64,000 nucleotides of DNA from Brevibacillus borstelensis (GCF_003710865.1 NZ_RHHO01000038.1:1-64000); one strand, 5' to 3'. Shown: positions 34,047 to 43,059, numbered from the stretch's first letter. A program made the numbers and translations. Notes: generated by a model from the letters alone, not told the origin.

Positions 34047-34358
34047 ATGCATCATGAAAACCATGACAACCACAATCATGGATCGCTCAAATCGTATGTG
34101 ATCGGCTTTATCTTGTCGATTGTGCTGACCATTATCCCGCTCGTGCTGGTTATGAACCACATGCTTGAAAAAACGGCACTCGTGATCACGATCATGGTGA
34201 TGGCCATCTTGCAATTTATTGTGCAGCTATTCTTCTTCATGCATATCAGAGAGGGAGAAAAGCCGCGATACAATGTGCAAACCCTGATCCTGGGGCTGGT
34301 GATCGTGTTTACGATCGTTGCCGGTTCTATCTGGATCATGACGTTCAACAAGTACTAA
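34047..34358 (+). CDS. qoxD: quinol oxidase subunit IV
   Basis: A 103-residue protein with three membrane helices, separated from qoxC by one base. SYVIGFILSIVLTIIPLVLV, the second helix ITIMVMAILQFIVQLFFFMHI and the third helix match QoxD/CyoD. The N-terminus MHHENHDNHNHG holds five histidines, echoing the His-rich ends of QoxA and QoxC. The protein stabilises the oxidase complex. Last gene of the operon, followed by a strong terminator. Confidence 0.93.
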   Translation: MHHENHDNHNHGSLKSYVIGFILSIVLTIIPLVLVMNHMLEKTALVITIMVMAILQFIVQLFFFMHIREGEKPRYNVQTLILGLVIVFTIVAGSIWIMTFNKY

Positions 34359-34386
34359 GGTTCGAAAGTGAACCAAGAGCATAGCA

Positions 34387-34418
34387 AAGCGCTTCCCGAT
34401 TAAGGGGAGCGCTTTTTT
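34387..34418 (+). terminator. terminator of qoxABCD
   Basis: AAGCGCTTCCC and GGGGAGCGCTT pair over 11 bp (one G-U) with loop GATTAA, then TTTTTT. The 277 bp between here and the next gene hold nothing convincing. Confidence 0.88.
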
Positions 34419-34695
34419 GCATACGGAGAACGATTCATTTTAAAAGAAGGATTGGAAAGTGGCCGTAGTGGGGAGAAGCGTCTTATTTTTAAAGTAATTC
34501 GGGGAAGAAAAGGATGAAAAGCCCGGGACTTTTTCTTTGGATATTCCGACTGGATTGCGAATATGAATCTTACGTGATCTGGATGAACGACTGCAGATTG
34601 TCGGATGCAGTCAACCGGATGATCGGGTATAGACTAGCTATCGGGATGCATTGTCAACTGTATGAACATGTGCAAGCTAGAAGTCGGATGAAGCG

Positions 34696-35301
34696 TCACC
34701 TGCTTTGATAGGGAGCAAGTACGCCGTAAAGCAGCAGCTCGGACATTTCTTCCGTCAACTGCTCCGGCTGTTTCTCCCCGGTCACGATCCATCGCTCGGT
34801 CAACTGGTCAATCATGCCGACGATGCAGCAGGCGGCCACTTCGGGGACCAGCTCTTTGCGAATATGGCCGGCTTGCTGATTGTTCAGGATGTGGGCGCTC
34901 AATAGCGCGATTACTTTTTCCTTCATTTCTTTTGCGTCTGGAGACTCAAACCAGGCGATCCGGGTCAGTTCGGGCTCGGATTGCAGAAAGGCAAAGACGT
35001 CCCGCAGATTTTCTTTGATTTGCCTGGCTGCTTCTCCCGGAGCGAGCGACGCCACTTTTCCGGCTGATTGGGCGAGCGTTGCCAGCTTCATCCGAAAGCT
35101 GTCCACCAGCTCTGTAAAGATGGCTTCCTTGCTCGGAAAATAGAGATAAAAAGCAGCCTGGGTCAATCCGGCGGCTTTGACGATGTCGCTGACTTTGGTA
35201 TGGTGGTAGCCTTTGCGGGCAAACTGGGCAGTCGCGGCAGCAAGCAGCCGCTGTCTGCTGGCCTCGCCTTTTGCGGTCCTGTTTCGTTCTTGTGTTTCCA
35301 T
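34696..35301 (-). CDS. TetR/AcrR family transcriptional regulator
   Basis: A 201-residue regulator. The frame is open far upstream, but the ATG at METQERNRT is preceded by GGGAGGG. The N-terminal DNA-binding domain is typical: RLLAAATAQFARKGYHHTKVSDIVKAAGLTQAAFYLYFPSKEAIF, quoted as separate landmarks RQRLLAAATAQFARKGY, VSDIVKAAGLTQAAFYLYF. The C-terminal ligand domain resembles regulators of efflux or fatty-acid genes. It is divergent from the FAD-domain protein at 35507. Between them lies AGTAACT-TATC-AGTTATT (about 35336-35353), a likely autoregulatory operator. Confidence 0.9.
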   Translation of the reverse strand: METQERNRTAKGEASRQRLLAAATAQFARKGYHHTKVSDIVKAAGLTQAAFYLYFPSKEAIFTELVDSFRMKLATLAQSAGKVASLAPGEAARQIKENLRDVFAFLQSEPELTRIAWFESPDAKEMKEKVIALLSAHILNNQQAGHIRKELVPEVAACCIVGMIDQLTERWIVTGEKQPEQLTEEMSELLLYGVLAPYQSR

Positions 35302-35335
35302 CCTTGGTTCCCTCCCAAACAAAAGCGACGAGAAA

Positions 35336-35353
35336 AGTAACTTATCAGTTATT
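35336..35353. promoter_or_regulatory. near-palindrome upstream of tetR, candidate TetR operator
   Basis: GTAACT (35337-35342), TATC, AGTTAT (35347-35352): five of six base pairs match. A second site with arms ACTTA and TAAGT lies at about 35452-35470, over the -10 TATAAT (35460-35465) of the divergent gene. Both positions suit a TetR protein repressing two divergent promoters. Confidence 0.4.
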
Positions 35354-35506
35354 TTTATCACTACTGCGGAGCAGGCGTCAAGAATGGAGACTGCTGATGG
35401 TAAGATTGAAAAACCGCGGGCAAACTGTAAAAAATGGTTTCTATTTTTGTTACTTATTATATAATTAAGTTGATTAAAAGAAGTCCAGAAAGGGTGTGTT
35501 GACATT

Positions 35507-36076
35507 ATGTACGATATCGCCATTATTGGAGCAGGTCCAGCCGGGGCAAGCGCAGCGCTTTTTGCAGCCAAGGCGGGAAAGAGCACTTTGCTTCTCGACA
35601 ATGACAAAAGCATGACCAAACGGGCTTGGATTGAGAATCACTACGGAGTAGAGGGAATTACCGGACCGGACATGGTAGAGCTGGGGAAAAAGCAAGCGGC
35701 GCACTTCGGCGCTGAGCTGGTCGCTGCCCAAGTAACTGATATTTCCAAATCAGGCGATGGTTTTGTGATTGCCGCAGGAGAAAACGCGACATATGAAGCC
35801 AAGCATGTCATCCTCGCCACCGGCGTACTGGTCGAACTGGCGGAAAAAGCAGGCGTGGCGACAAAGCCTGGCACCGAACCCCGGATCAAAACAGTCATCG
35901 ACGCAGATGCGGCAGGGAAGACCAACGTACCCGGATTTTGGGCTGCCGGGACATGCGCGGGAGCCAGCGTCCACACGATTATCACCGCAGGCGACGGAGC
36001 CAAGGTAGCGATCAATGTCATCAGCGAGCTGAACGGCGAGCGCTACGTCGACCACGATATATTGAAGACAAATTAA
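35507..36076 (+). CDS. thioredoxin reductase-like FAD-domain protein without NADPH domain or CxxC
   Basis: A 189-residue flavoprotein. FAD-binding motif IAIIGAGPAGASAALFAAKAG at the N-terminus (positions 4-24) and the closing motif TNVPGFWAAGTCAG near residue 145 are those of thioredoxin reductase. Compared with the usual 310 residues, the central NADPH domain is missing, and so is the redox-active CxxC pair; one Cys remains in AGTCAG. Such single-domain relatives exist in Bacilli and are not simply truncated, since both FAD segments are intact. It lies divergent from tetR and is probably controlled by it. Electron donor and substrate unknown. Confidence 0.75.
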   Translation: MYDIAIIGAGPAGASAALFAAKAGKSTLLLDNDKSMTKRAWIENHYGVEGITGPDMVELGKKQAAHFGAELVAAQVTDISKSGDGFVIAAGENATYEAKHVILATGVLVELAEKAGVATKPGTEPRIKTVIDADAAGKTNVPGFWAAGTCAGASVHTIITAGDGAKVAINVISELNGERYVDHDILKTN

Positions 36077-36194
36077 TCAGCCATTTCTTGCTTCCCCAGG
36101 CACCTTTTTCTTGTATAATAGTTCTGAAGTCATTATTGATTTGGGCAGAACCATTTGCTACATAGATCAGGTTACTTACGGAGCTGAATACGAA

Positions 36195-36878
36195 ATGAAA
36201 AAAGTCCTGGGGATTACATTGATGGTGGCCTTGCTTGGCCTCAATGCGTACATTTGGCCTGCGCTGATCAAGTCGGTATCGGCGGGGACAAAGGCAGCGG
36301 AGCCAAAGGCCGAATCTCGCGTGCAGGCGACAGCGGCAGGGACGGATTTTTCCAACCAAGACCCGAAAAAGACCGAGGTCGCTTTTCAGCAGTTCGCAGC
36401 TAGAGAAAATACCGCTGCTTCCCCTCAATTGCAATCTGCAGGGGCGGGGGAACAGAAGCAAACGGCCCAGTCGGCGGCCTCCAAGTCTCCGGCCAAGAAG
36501 GCCACTCAGACTGCAACTGCGAGAAAAAAGACGCAGCCGAAAAAACAGGCAGCAAAGAAAACACCGGCACCAAAGGTACAGACGCAGCAACAGCCGGAAG
36601 CTTCTCCTGGCTATAACGCTCCGTTTTACACGGACGAGGGCGTTTATGTAGTCGATTACGGCAGTCAGCGAAGCAATTGGGTCGAGCTCTCGGATGGGTC
36701 TATCATGCGCAAAAGCGATGGGGTGCGGACCTTTAATATGCCGTTCTCCAAAAATGTGTACACCGGAGAGATCAAGCCGATGGTGGAACCGATATCGGAA
36801 GCCGGATACAAAATGTATCAGAGCCAGCAGGCTGGCTTTCAACCGTCTGTAACTACGCATTACAGCAATCCCCGCTGA
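36195..36878 (+). CDS. secreted or membrane-anchored Ala/Lys/Gln-rich protein of unknown function
   Basis: A protein of about 227 residues, counted from MKKVLGITLMVALLG; the nearest ribosome-like site (GGAG) is 11 bases away, and an upstream frame to 36111 remains open, so the start is uncertain. An N-terminal hydrophobic segment acts as signal or anchor. Residues 40-140 are low-complexity, rich in Ala, Lys, Gln and Thr (KKATQTATARKKTQPKKQ), probably disordered and able to bind nucleic acid or wall polymer. The last 90 residues are folded in character, with several Tyr (YTDEGVYVVDYGSQRSNW). No family recognised. Confidence 0.6.
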   Translation: MKKVLGITLMVALLGLNAYIWPALIKSVSAGTKAAEPKAESRVQATAAGTDFSNQDPKKTEVAFQQFAARENTAASPQLQSAGAGEQKQTAQSAASKSPAKKATQTATARKKTQPKKQAAKKTPAPKVQTQQQPEASPGYNAPFYTDEGVYVVDYGSQRSNWVELSDGSIMRKSDGVRTFNMPFSKNVYTGEIKPMVEPISEAGYKMYQSQQAGFQPSVTTHYSNPR

Positions 36879-36947
36879 TCGCCAGGCTGATGAGAATGAC
36901 GGGTTAACCGCATCTCGGGGCCTGAGCGGTCCAGCGGTCTTCCTTTT

Positions 36948-36977
36948 ACAGCGCCATGTCATGTGCGCTGTTTTTTT
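36948..36977 (+). terminator. terminator before the DHA2 exporter
   Basis: ACAGCGC and GCGCTGT pair around a 10-nt loop, followed by seven T. Confidence 0.8.
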
Positions 36978-37056
36978 ATCAATCTTTTCATAACAACTCG
37001 TTGGCCTGGATTACAATATAATTCGTGGGCAAGCATGGAAATAGGAGGGGTGCGGC

Positions 37057-38595
37057 GTGATTGCCAAAGAAAGCAAAACGGGATTTGTCGTAGCCGGGCT
37101 CCTGCTCGGTCTGCTGATGGCATCGATGGACAATACGATTGTGGCTACAGCCATGGGGACGATAGTGTCCGAGATGGGGGGAATGGACAAGTTCGTCTGG
37201 GTGACCTCCGCTTATATGGTAGCCACGATGGCGGGGATGCCGATCTTCGGAAAGCTGTCCGACATGTACGGACGCAAACGGTTTTACATTTTTGGCCTTG
37301 CCGTCTTTTTGCTGGGCTCCATCCTGTGCGGGACAGCGGGCAGCATGATCGAGCTGAGTGTATACCGGGCGATCCAGGGGATTGGCGGAGGCGCGCTGAT
37401 GCCGATTGCCTTCACCATCATTTTTGATATTTTCCCGCCGGAAAAACGGGGAAAGATGACCGGACTGTTCGGAGCTGTCTTCGGTACATCCAGTGTCTTT
37501 GGTCCGCTGCTTGGAGCATACATAACGGAGTATTTCGGCTGGCATTGGGTCTTTTACATCAATGTGCCGATCGGGCTATTGTCCCTGCTTTTTATCAGTC
37601 TGCACTACAAGGAGTCGCTGGCGCACAACAAGCAAAGCATTGACTGGTGGGGTGCGATAACCCTGGTCGGTGCCGTCGTCAGCTTGATGTTTGCTCTGGA
37701 GCTTGGCGGCAATCAGTACGCATGGGATTCGGTTCAGATCATCGCGTTGTTCGCTGTGTTTGTGATCCTGTTTGCCGCCTTTATCGCGGTTGAGCGGAAG
37801 GCAGCGGAACCGATCATCTCGTTTGCCATGTTCAGAAAGCGTTTGTTTGCCGCGAGCAACGGCGTGGCGCTCCTGTACGGCTCGGCGTTTATCATTGCGA
37901 CCATCTACATTCCGATCTTTATTCAAGGCGTATTTGGCGGGAGCGCGACCAACTCCGGCCTGCTGCTCACGCCGATGATGCTCGGCTCTGTTGCCGGCAG
38001 CCAGGTCGGAGGGCTGCTCACGACCAAGACGAGCTTCCGCAACATCATGCTGATCTCAGCCGTGTTTTTCGTTCCGGGGCTTCTTTTGCTCGGAACGCTC
38101 TCGCCGGAAACCTCGCGCGTCATGGTAACGATTTATATGATTCTTACCGGCTTTGGCGTCGGGTTCTCTTTTTCCGTCCTGGGGATGGCGGCGATTCACA
38201 ATTTTGACATGCGGCAGCGAGGATCTGCCTCGTCGACCAACTCCTTTTTCCGTTCGCTCGGGATGACGCTGGGGATCACGATTTTTGGCATCATTCAGCG
38301 AAATTTGTTTGAGAGTGGCTTGAGCACTGCTCTTGCGGGAAATGGCGGTGCGATTCCAGGCGGGTCACTCTCCGATCCGAGAGCTATTCTATCGCCGGAG
38401 ACAAGAGCACAAATTCCGGCTCCCGTTTTGGAAAAAATAACGGACACGCTGGCAAGCTCCATCGCCCATACCTTTCTTTGGGCGCTGGTCCCCGCCATTC
38501 TGGCCGTTCTGTTTATCCTGATGATGGGAAATGAGCGGGTGGCAGCTCCCGTTGGGCAGGCGAAGTCGCCCAAGCCTGCCGGGGATCGTACATAG
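37057..38595 (+). CDS. MFS drug exporter, 14-TM DHA2 type
   Basis: A 512-residue membrane protein started at a GTG behind GGAGGGG. The DHA2 signature is clear: LLMASMDNTIVATAMGTI in segment 1 (the LDxTIVNVALP-type motif D1), motif A GKLSDMYGRKRFY, and motif C GAVFGTSSVFGPLLGAYI with FYINVPIGLLSLLF after it. Relatives include Bacillus Mdr/LmrB-type exporters of drugs and peptides. It stands alone between two terminators. Substrate unknown. Confidence 0.9.
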   Translation: MIAKESKTGFVVAGLLLGLLMASMDNTIVATAMGTIVSEMGGMDKFVWVTSAYMVATMAGMPIFGKLSDMYGRKRFYIFGLAVFLLGSILCGTAGSMIELSVYRAIQGIGGGALMPIAFTIIFDIFPPEKRGKMTGLFGAVFGTSSVFGPLLGAYITEYFGWHWVFYINVPIGLLSLLFISLHYKESLAHNKQSIDWWGAITLVGAVVSLMFALELGGNQYAWDSVQIIALFAVFVILFAAFIAVERKAAEPIISFAMFRKRLFAASNGVALLYGSAFIIATIYIPIFIQGVFGGSATNSGLLLTPMMLGSVAGSQVGGLLTTKTSFRNIMLISAVFFVPGLLLLGTLSPETSRVMVTIYMILTGFGVGFSFSVLGMAAIHNFDMRQRGSASSTNSFFRSLGMTLGITIFGIIQRNLFESGLSTALAGNGGAIPGGSLSDPRAILSPETRAQIPAPVLEKITDTLASSIAHTFLWALVPAILAVLFILMMGNERVAAPVGQAKSPKPAGDRT

Positions 38596-38691
38596 TCGGG
38601 GGAGAGGCGAGATCTCCGCATGGAGACAGACGCATCACTCTTGTATTTATTCCTTCCGATTAAGCGATAAACGACGATAAACGACGGTAAA

Positions 38692-38726
38692 AAGCTCCGA
38701 GGCTAAGCTGGCCCCGGAGCTTTTTT
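38692..38726. terminator. terminator between convergent genes
   Basis: AAGCTCCG and CGGAGCTT pair around a 15-nt loop, with TTTTTT on the plus strand and AAAA on the minus side. It can end both the exporter gene and the minus-strand dpp operon. Confidence 0.8.
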
Positions 38727-38761
38727 GATCAGACGGACGTTGTTCTGGTGTCGAAGGAAAC

Positions 38762-39292
38762 CTACGTAGCCCGTGCCCAAATCGCCAGGGAGACAGAGTT
38801 TCCAGGGTTGATAAACCGATGGGGCGACGAGCTGTTGAAACCGATGCTGTCGCCTTCGTACAGATGGTACTCGCGATCGGCGAGCAGCACCTTCAGCTCG
38901 CCCTTGAGAATGAAGCCGCACTCTTCTCCGGAGTGGGAAATCTGCTCCTGCTCCAGTGTCTCCCCGGGCTCGATTTCGATCAGCAGGAATTCGATTTTTC
39001 CGGCCTGTATGGGCGTGAGTACGTGATACTTGACGTGAGTGTTCTTCAACTGAATGATCTTGTGCTGATCGCGTCGGATGACAGGTTCTTCGTCATCCTT
39101 TGCCTTGAAAAAATGATTGATCGGTACATCGAGAGCGGAGCAGATTTTCCAAAACGTTCCTACGGTGGGATCGACCAGGCCGCGTTCGATTTGGGAAAGC
39201 AGGCTCATGCTGAGACCGGTCCGATTGGCAAGATTTTGCAGGGTCAGCTGTTTTTGTTTGCGGATTTCTCTAAGTTCCGCTCCGTTGAACAT
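38762..39292 (-). CDS. XRE-cupin transcriptional regulator
   Basis: A 176-residue regulator with an N-terminal helix-turn-helix (LREIRKQKQLTLQNLANRTG, then MSLLSQIERGLVDPTVGTFWKI) and a C-terminal cupin from about residue 105 (SHSGEECGFILKGELKVLL, EGDSIGFNSSSPHRFINPG). Such regulators commonly control amino-acid or peptide catabolism. It is the last gene of the minus-strand D-Ala-D-Ala/dipeptide operon, 54 bp after the second ATPase gene, and probably regulates it. The effector is unknown; the cupin may bind the dipeptide or D-alanine. Confidence 0.9.
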   Translation of the reverse strand: MFNGAELREIRKQKQLTLQNLANRTGLSMSLLSQIERGLVDPTVGTFWKICSALDVPINHFFKAKDDEEPVIRRDQHKIIQLKNTHVKYHVLTPIQAGKIEFLLIEIEPGETLEQEQISHSGEECGFILKGELKVLLADREYHLYEGDSIGFNSSSPHRFINPGNSVSLAIWARAT

Positions 39293-39346
39293 GGTATCGA
39301 CCTTCTTTGCTATGCAAGCTAGTCTGTTGGCTCATGTGTTCTTCAT

Positions 39347-40141
39347 TCATGCGTGAAGAGAGGCGTTTTCCTTGTGCAGGCTTGGAAGGGACGACAACAA
39401 GGTCTTCGTGTAGGCTTCCTGCGGATGCTTAAAAATGTCTTCAACGGTTCCCGTCTCCACAATTCTTCCCTTCTGCATGACGGCCATCCGGTCGCACATG
39501 TAGCGAATGACCGCCATGTTGTGCGAGATGAAGAGATAGGTGAGGCCCCGTTCGCGCTTTAACTCCTTCAATAAATTGAGGACATGCGCCTGAACGGAAA
39601 CGTCCAGAGCCGAGGTGGGTTCGTCCAAGATAACGAACGTCGGATCGGTAATCAGGGCCCGTGCGATGGCGATTCGCTGGCGCTGGCCTCCGCTGAATTC
39701 GTGGGGATAGCGCGGCAGATGCTCCGGCTTGAGGCCTACCCGTGCGATCAGGGCGTGCAATCGTTCCGTGCTGCCCTTTTGCCTCCGTTCATCGGCAGGC
39801 AGGGCCCACAGCGGCTCGAGTATGATGTCTTGAACCTTCATCCGCGGATCGAGAGAGGACTGCGGGTCCTGAAAGACGATCTGCATCTCGCCAGGCTTCC
39901 TTCTGTTGAATTTTTTCCCGTTCCAAAGCGGACTTCCTTGGTACAGAAGGGACCCGGAAGTCGGGTATTCCAGTCCTGTTACCATTTTTCCCAGCGTGCT
40001 TTTGCCGGAACCGGATTCGCCAATCAGGCCAAACGTCTCACCGGGATAGATCGAAAAAGCGGCGTCAGAGACAGCGTGAAACAGTTGGCTTCCCTTCCCG
40101 TATTGCTTGCTGACGCCGGAAAGCTGCAGCAGTGCTTCCAT
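39347..40141 (-). CDS. dppF: dipeptide ABC transporter ATPase, DppF type
   Basis: A 264-residue ABC ATPase with Walker A GESGSGKST near residue 42, Q-loop in QIVFQDPQSSLDPRM, signature EFSGGQRQRIAIARAL and Walker B FVILDEPTSALDVS followed by ISHN. The QDPxxSLNPR-type Q-loop is specific to oligo/dipeptide importers. It pairs with the ATPase encoded just upstream to drive dipeptide uptake. It is somewhat short and lacks the C-terminal oligopeptide extension present in DppD. Confidence 0.92.
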   Translation of the reverse strand: MEALLQLSGVSKQYGKGSQLFHAVSDAAFSIYPGETFGLIGESGSGKSTLGKMVTGLEYPTSGSLLYQGSPLWNGKKFNRRKPGEMQIVFQDPQSSLDPRMKVQDIILEPLWALPADERRQKGSTERLHALIARVGLKPEHLPRYPHEFSGGQRQRIAIARALITDPTFVILDEPTSALDVSVQAHVLNLLKELKRERGLTYLFISHNMAVIRYMCDRMAVMQKGRIVETGTVEDIFKHPQEAYTKTLLSSLPSLHKENASLHA

Positions 40142-40147
40142 ATGTAA

Positions 40148-41122
40148 TCACCTCACCCAGCAAGCGACTTGATGTGTACCTGTCGATGCGTCTCGCGAGC
40201 CCGGTACCGGCTCCAAAACAGGATGGTCCTCGCGGCAGAGCGGCAAGGCACGGTCGCAGCGCGGCGCGAAAACGCAGCCGGACGGCAAATTCCGCAGATC
40301 GGGAGACTCCCCCGGGATCGCATGCAGCGGCTGATCAGGGGAAGCGAGGTCTGGCAGGGCTCCGATCAGGGCGCGTGTGTACGGATGAACGGGATGAGCG
40401 AGTACTTCATCGGTCGTTCCCGTTTCAACCACTTCACCCGCATACATGACGACGACCCGCTGGCATACCTCGGCAACGACACCGAGATCGTGGGTGATCA
40501 GCATGATGGACGTGCCGCGTTTTTCAGCCAGCTCCTTCATCAGCTTGAGAATTTCATGCTGGATGGTCACGTCCAGCGCTGTAGTCGGCTCGTCGGCGAT
40601 CAACAAGTCAGGTGGCGCCGACATCGCCAGCGCGATCACGACCCGCTGGCGCATGCCGCCGCTCAGTTCAAACGGGTACTTCCGTGCGACCAGCTCCGGC
40701 TCGTTGATCTTTACCTCCGCCAGGCTGAGGACGGCTTGCCGGTAAGCTTCCTTGTAGGCGATCTCACGGTGCCGGTGAATGACCTTGGCCAGTTGATCCC
40801 CGATCCGCATCGTCGGGTGGAGGGCCGTCATCGGCTCCTGGAAGATCATGCCGATCTGCTTGCCCCGAAGGGATTGCTGCTCCTTTTTGTGAAGCTGCAG
40901 GACGTTTCTTCCTTTATAAAGAATTTCTCCGTTTTTGATCGTCGCATTGTTATCCAGCAGCCCGAGAATGGTTAGCGCCGTAACCGACTTGCCCGAGCCG
41001 GATTCTCCCACGATGCCGACAATTTCCCCCTGGTCGATGGAAAAAGAGACGTGGTTCAGCGCTTTGACGGTCTGCTGCATCGAGGAAAATTCGACAGACA
41101 GGTCTTTGATTGTAAGAAGCAT
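40148..41122 (-). CDS. dppD: dipeptide ABC transporter ATPase, DppD type
   Basis: A 324-residue ABC ATPase: Walker A GESGSGKSV near residue 39, Q-loop GMIFQEPMTALHPTM, signature ELSGGMRQRVVIALAM, Walker B LLIADEPTTALD. The C-terminal oligopeptide/dipeptide extension from about residue 235 contains the cysteine region GCVFAPRCDRALPLCREDHP, which binds an Fe-S cluster or metal in some relatives. It lies 6 bp upstream of the DppF gene and 12 bp after the permease gene in the same operon. Confidence 0.92.
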   Translation of the reverse strand: MLLTIKDLSVEFSSMQQTVKALNHVSFSIDQGEIVGIVGESGSGKSVTALTILGLLDNNATIKNGEILYKGRNVLQLHKKEQQSLRGKQIGMIFQEPMTALHPTMRIGDQLAKVIHRHREIAYKEAYRQAVLSLAEVKINEPELVARKYPFELSGGMRQRVVIALAMSAPPDLLIADEPTTALDVTIQHEILKLMKELAEKRGTSIMLITHDLGVVAEVCQRVVVMYAGEVVETGTTDEVLAHPVHPYTRALIGALPDLASPDQPLHAIPGESPDLRNLPSGCVFAPRCDRALPLCREDHPVLEPVPGSRDASTGTHQVACWVR

Positions 41123-41134
41123 AGGTATCTCTCC

Positions 41135-42016
41135 CTATCGGTTGGCTTTCGGATCGAGGATGTCCCGAATGCCATCGCCGATCAGATTAAACCCGCACGA
41201 GGCGAGGAATAGGGCAAGCCCAGGGAAGGTGGGATACCACCAATAATCAAGCAGGTATTTCCAGCCGATACTGATCATCGCGCCCCATTCCGGCGTAGGA
41301 GGCTGAGCGCCCAGGCCGAGGAAGCCGAGTGTTGCGACGAGCAGGATGGCATCGCCGATATCCAGCGTGACCTGGATGATCACGGGGGAGACGGCATTGG
41401 GAATAATGTGGCGGGTAATGATCCGCCAGGGCTTGATGCCGAAGGTGACAGCCGCTTTGACATACAGCTTTTCCCGCAGAGCCAGTGTTTCCGCACGGGC
41501 CAGCCGGACGTAGACAGGTATCTTGATGATGGCAATGGCCAGCATGGCGTTCTGGAGGTTGGGGCCGAGAACAGCGGCCACCGCCATCGCCAGCACGAGC
41601 GAAGGAAACGCGAGGACGATATCCATCATCCGCATGATGATCTGGTCGACGCGGCCGCCGAAGTATCCGGAGATCGCCCCGATGACCGTTCCGACCAGAC
41701 CCGCCGAGAGAACGACCGCTACGCCAACGCCGAGCGACAGGCGAGCGCCGTACAGAATGCGCGTAAAAATATCGCGTCCCACTTCATCTGTTCCGAACCA
41801 GTGAGCAGCGGACGGAGGGGAGAACCGCTCCGGGATATTGATCTTGGTCGGGTCATGCGGGGAGATGAGCGGCGCGCACACGGACAAGAGCAGCAGCATG
41901 ACGAGCAGAAACAAGCCAAACAAGGTGAGCGGGCTCTGCCGGATCCGGAACCAAAAGGGGTTTACCTTACGGGACGGCTGGGCAGCAGTATCCGCTTTTG
42001 CCGATAGACTGGACAT
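41135..42016 (-). CDS. dppC: dipeptide ABC transporter permease, DppC type
   Basis: A 293-residue membrane protein with six helices. The N-terminus contains RQSPLTLFGLFLLVMLLLL and the extracellular FGTDEVGRDIFTRILYGAR that marks DppC/OppC permeases. The EAA loop (ARAETLALREKLYVKAAVTFG) contacts the ATPases, and LGLGAQPPTPEWGAMI near the end is conserved. It pairs with the upstream DppB permease. Confidence 0.93.
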   Translation of the reverse strand: MSSLSAKADTAAQPSRKVNPFWFRIRQSPLTLFGLFLLVMLLLLSVCAPLISPHDPTKINIPERFSPPSAAHWFGTDEVGRDIFTRILYGARLSLGVGVAVVLSAGLVGTVIGAISGYFGGRVDQIIMRMMDIVLAFPSLVLAMAVAAVLGPNLQNAMLAIAIIKIPVYVRLARAETLALREKLYVKAAVTFGIKPWRIITRHIIPNAVSPVIIQVTLDIGDAILLVATLGFLGLGAQPPTPEWGAMISIGWKYLLDYWWYPTFPGLALFLASCGFNLIGDGIRDILDPKANR

Positions 42017-42027
42017 GGTGGCCCCTC

Positions 42028-43032
42028 CTATTCCTTGATTTGCGGGTCTAGTACGTAGTAAGTGAGGTCAACCAGCAGGTTGATCACGACGTACCCGAAA
42101 GATATGACAAAAGTGAAGCCCATCATCGCCGGGAAGTCGAGAAACGCAATCGAGTCGACGACGTATTTCCCCATGCCGGGCCAGCTGAAAATCGTTTCCG
42201 TCACGACTGCTCCGCCAAGCAGCGAGCCAAAGGAAAGACCTACGACGGTAATCGTCGGGATCAGCGCATTTCGCAAGGCGTAGCGGATCAAAAGGACAGG
42301 GCCGTGGATGCCGTTGGCCAGCGCGGTCCGAATGTAATCCTGTCCGAGTACCTCCAGCATGCTGGAGCGGACCTGGCGGGTGACGATTGCCAGCTGAGCA
42401 AATGCCAGCGTAAAGGCAGGCAGGATCAGATGCCACAAGCTGTTTTTAAATGCGGCCCAATTGCCCGTGAGCAGGCTGTCAAACAGGTAAAGGCCGGTAA
42501 TTTTGGTCGGCGCCGGGACAGTCAGGTCCAGCCTGCCGCTGGATGGCAGCGCCCCGAGAAACTTGTAAAAGATCAGGATGCCGACGAGGCCGCTCCAGAA
42601 CACGGGTGTAGAGATTCCCGCGATGGAGAAAAAGCGGCTGGAGTGGTCCCATCCAGTGTCCTTTTTCACGGCGGATAGGACGCCCAGCGGTATTCCGATG
42701 GCGATCGCGATAATAAAAGCGGTGATGGCCAGCTCCAGCGTTGCAGGGAAAAAGGCGATCAGATCATGGACGACAGGCTGCTGCGTGCGAATCGAGGTGC
42801 CAAAGTCACCTGCAAAAAGCCCTTTCATGTAGGTAAGATATTGGACCCAGACCGGCTGGTCCAGGCCCAATTGGCGACGAACTTCTTGCAGTGTTTCCTC
42901 ACTGGCGCGCTGTCCCACCATCATCCGCGCCGGATCTCCCGGGATCACATGAGAGAGGAAAAAGGTGATCAATGTGACCCCGAGGAGCACCAGCACCAGC
43001 ATGGCGAGACGTTTCAGGATGATCTGTTTCAT
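42028..43032 (-). CDS. dppB: dipeptide ABC transporter permease, DppB type
   Basis: A 334-residue membrane protein with six helices and the DppB landmarks LITFFLSHVIPGDPARMM at the start, LGLDQPVWVQYLTYMKGLF, and the EAA loop RSSMLEVLGQDYIRTALANG. GGAVVTETIFSWPGMGKYVV near the C-terminus is typical. It lies 28 bp after the binding-protein gene. With DppC it forms the membrane channel for the dipeptide. Confidence 0.93.
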   Translation of the reverse strand: MKQIILKRLAMLVLVLLGVTLITFFLSHVIPGDPARMMVGQRASEETLQEVRRQLGLDQPVWVQYLTYMKGLFAGDFGTSIRTQQPVVHDLIAFFPATLELAITAFIIAIAIGIPLGVLSAVKKDTGWDHSSRFFSIAGISTPVFWSGLVGILIFYKFLGALPSSGRLDLTVPAPTKITGLYLFDSLLTGNWAAFKNSLWHLILPAFTLAFAQLAIVTRQVRSSMLEVLGQDYIRTALANGIHGPVLLIRYALRNALIPTITVVGLSFGSLLGGAVVTETIFSWPGMGKYVVDSIAFLDFPAMMGFTFVISFGYVVINLLVDLTYYVLDPQIKE

Positions 43033-43059
43033 GAGGAAAGCACTCCTTTATTCAAGGCG

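Noticed and set aside
34514-34708. 64-codon plus-strand ORF between qoxD and tetR
   Set aside because: Weak ribosome site, no motif, and it runs into the tetR coding end; probably chance.
38666-38688. Tandem 11-bp repeat GATAAACGACG next to a terminator
   Set aside because: Only two copies, in a short intergenic space; no known meaning.
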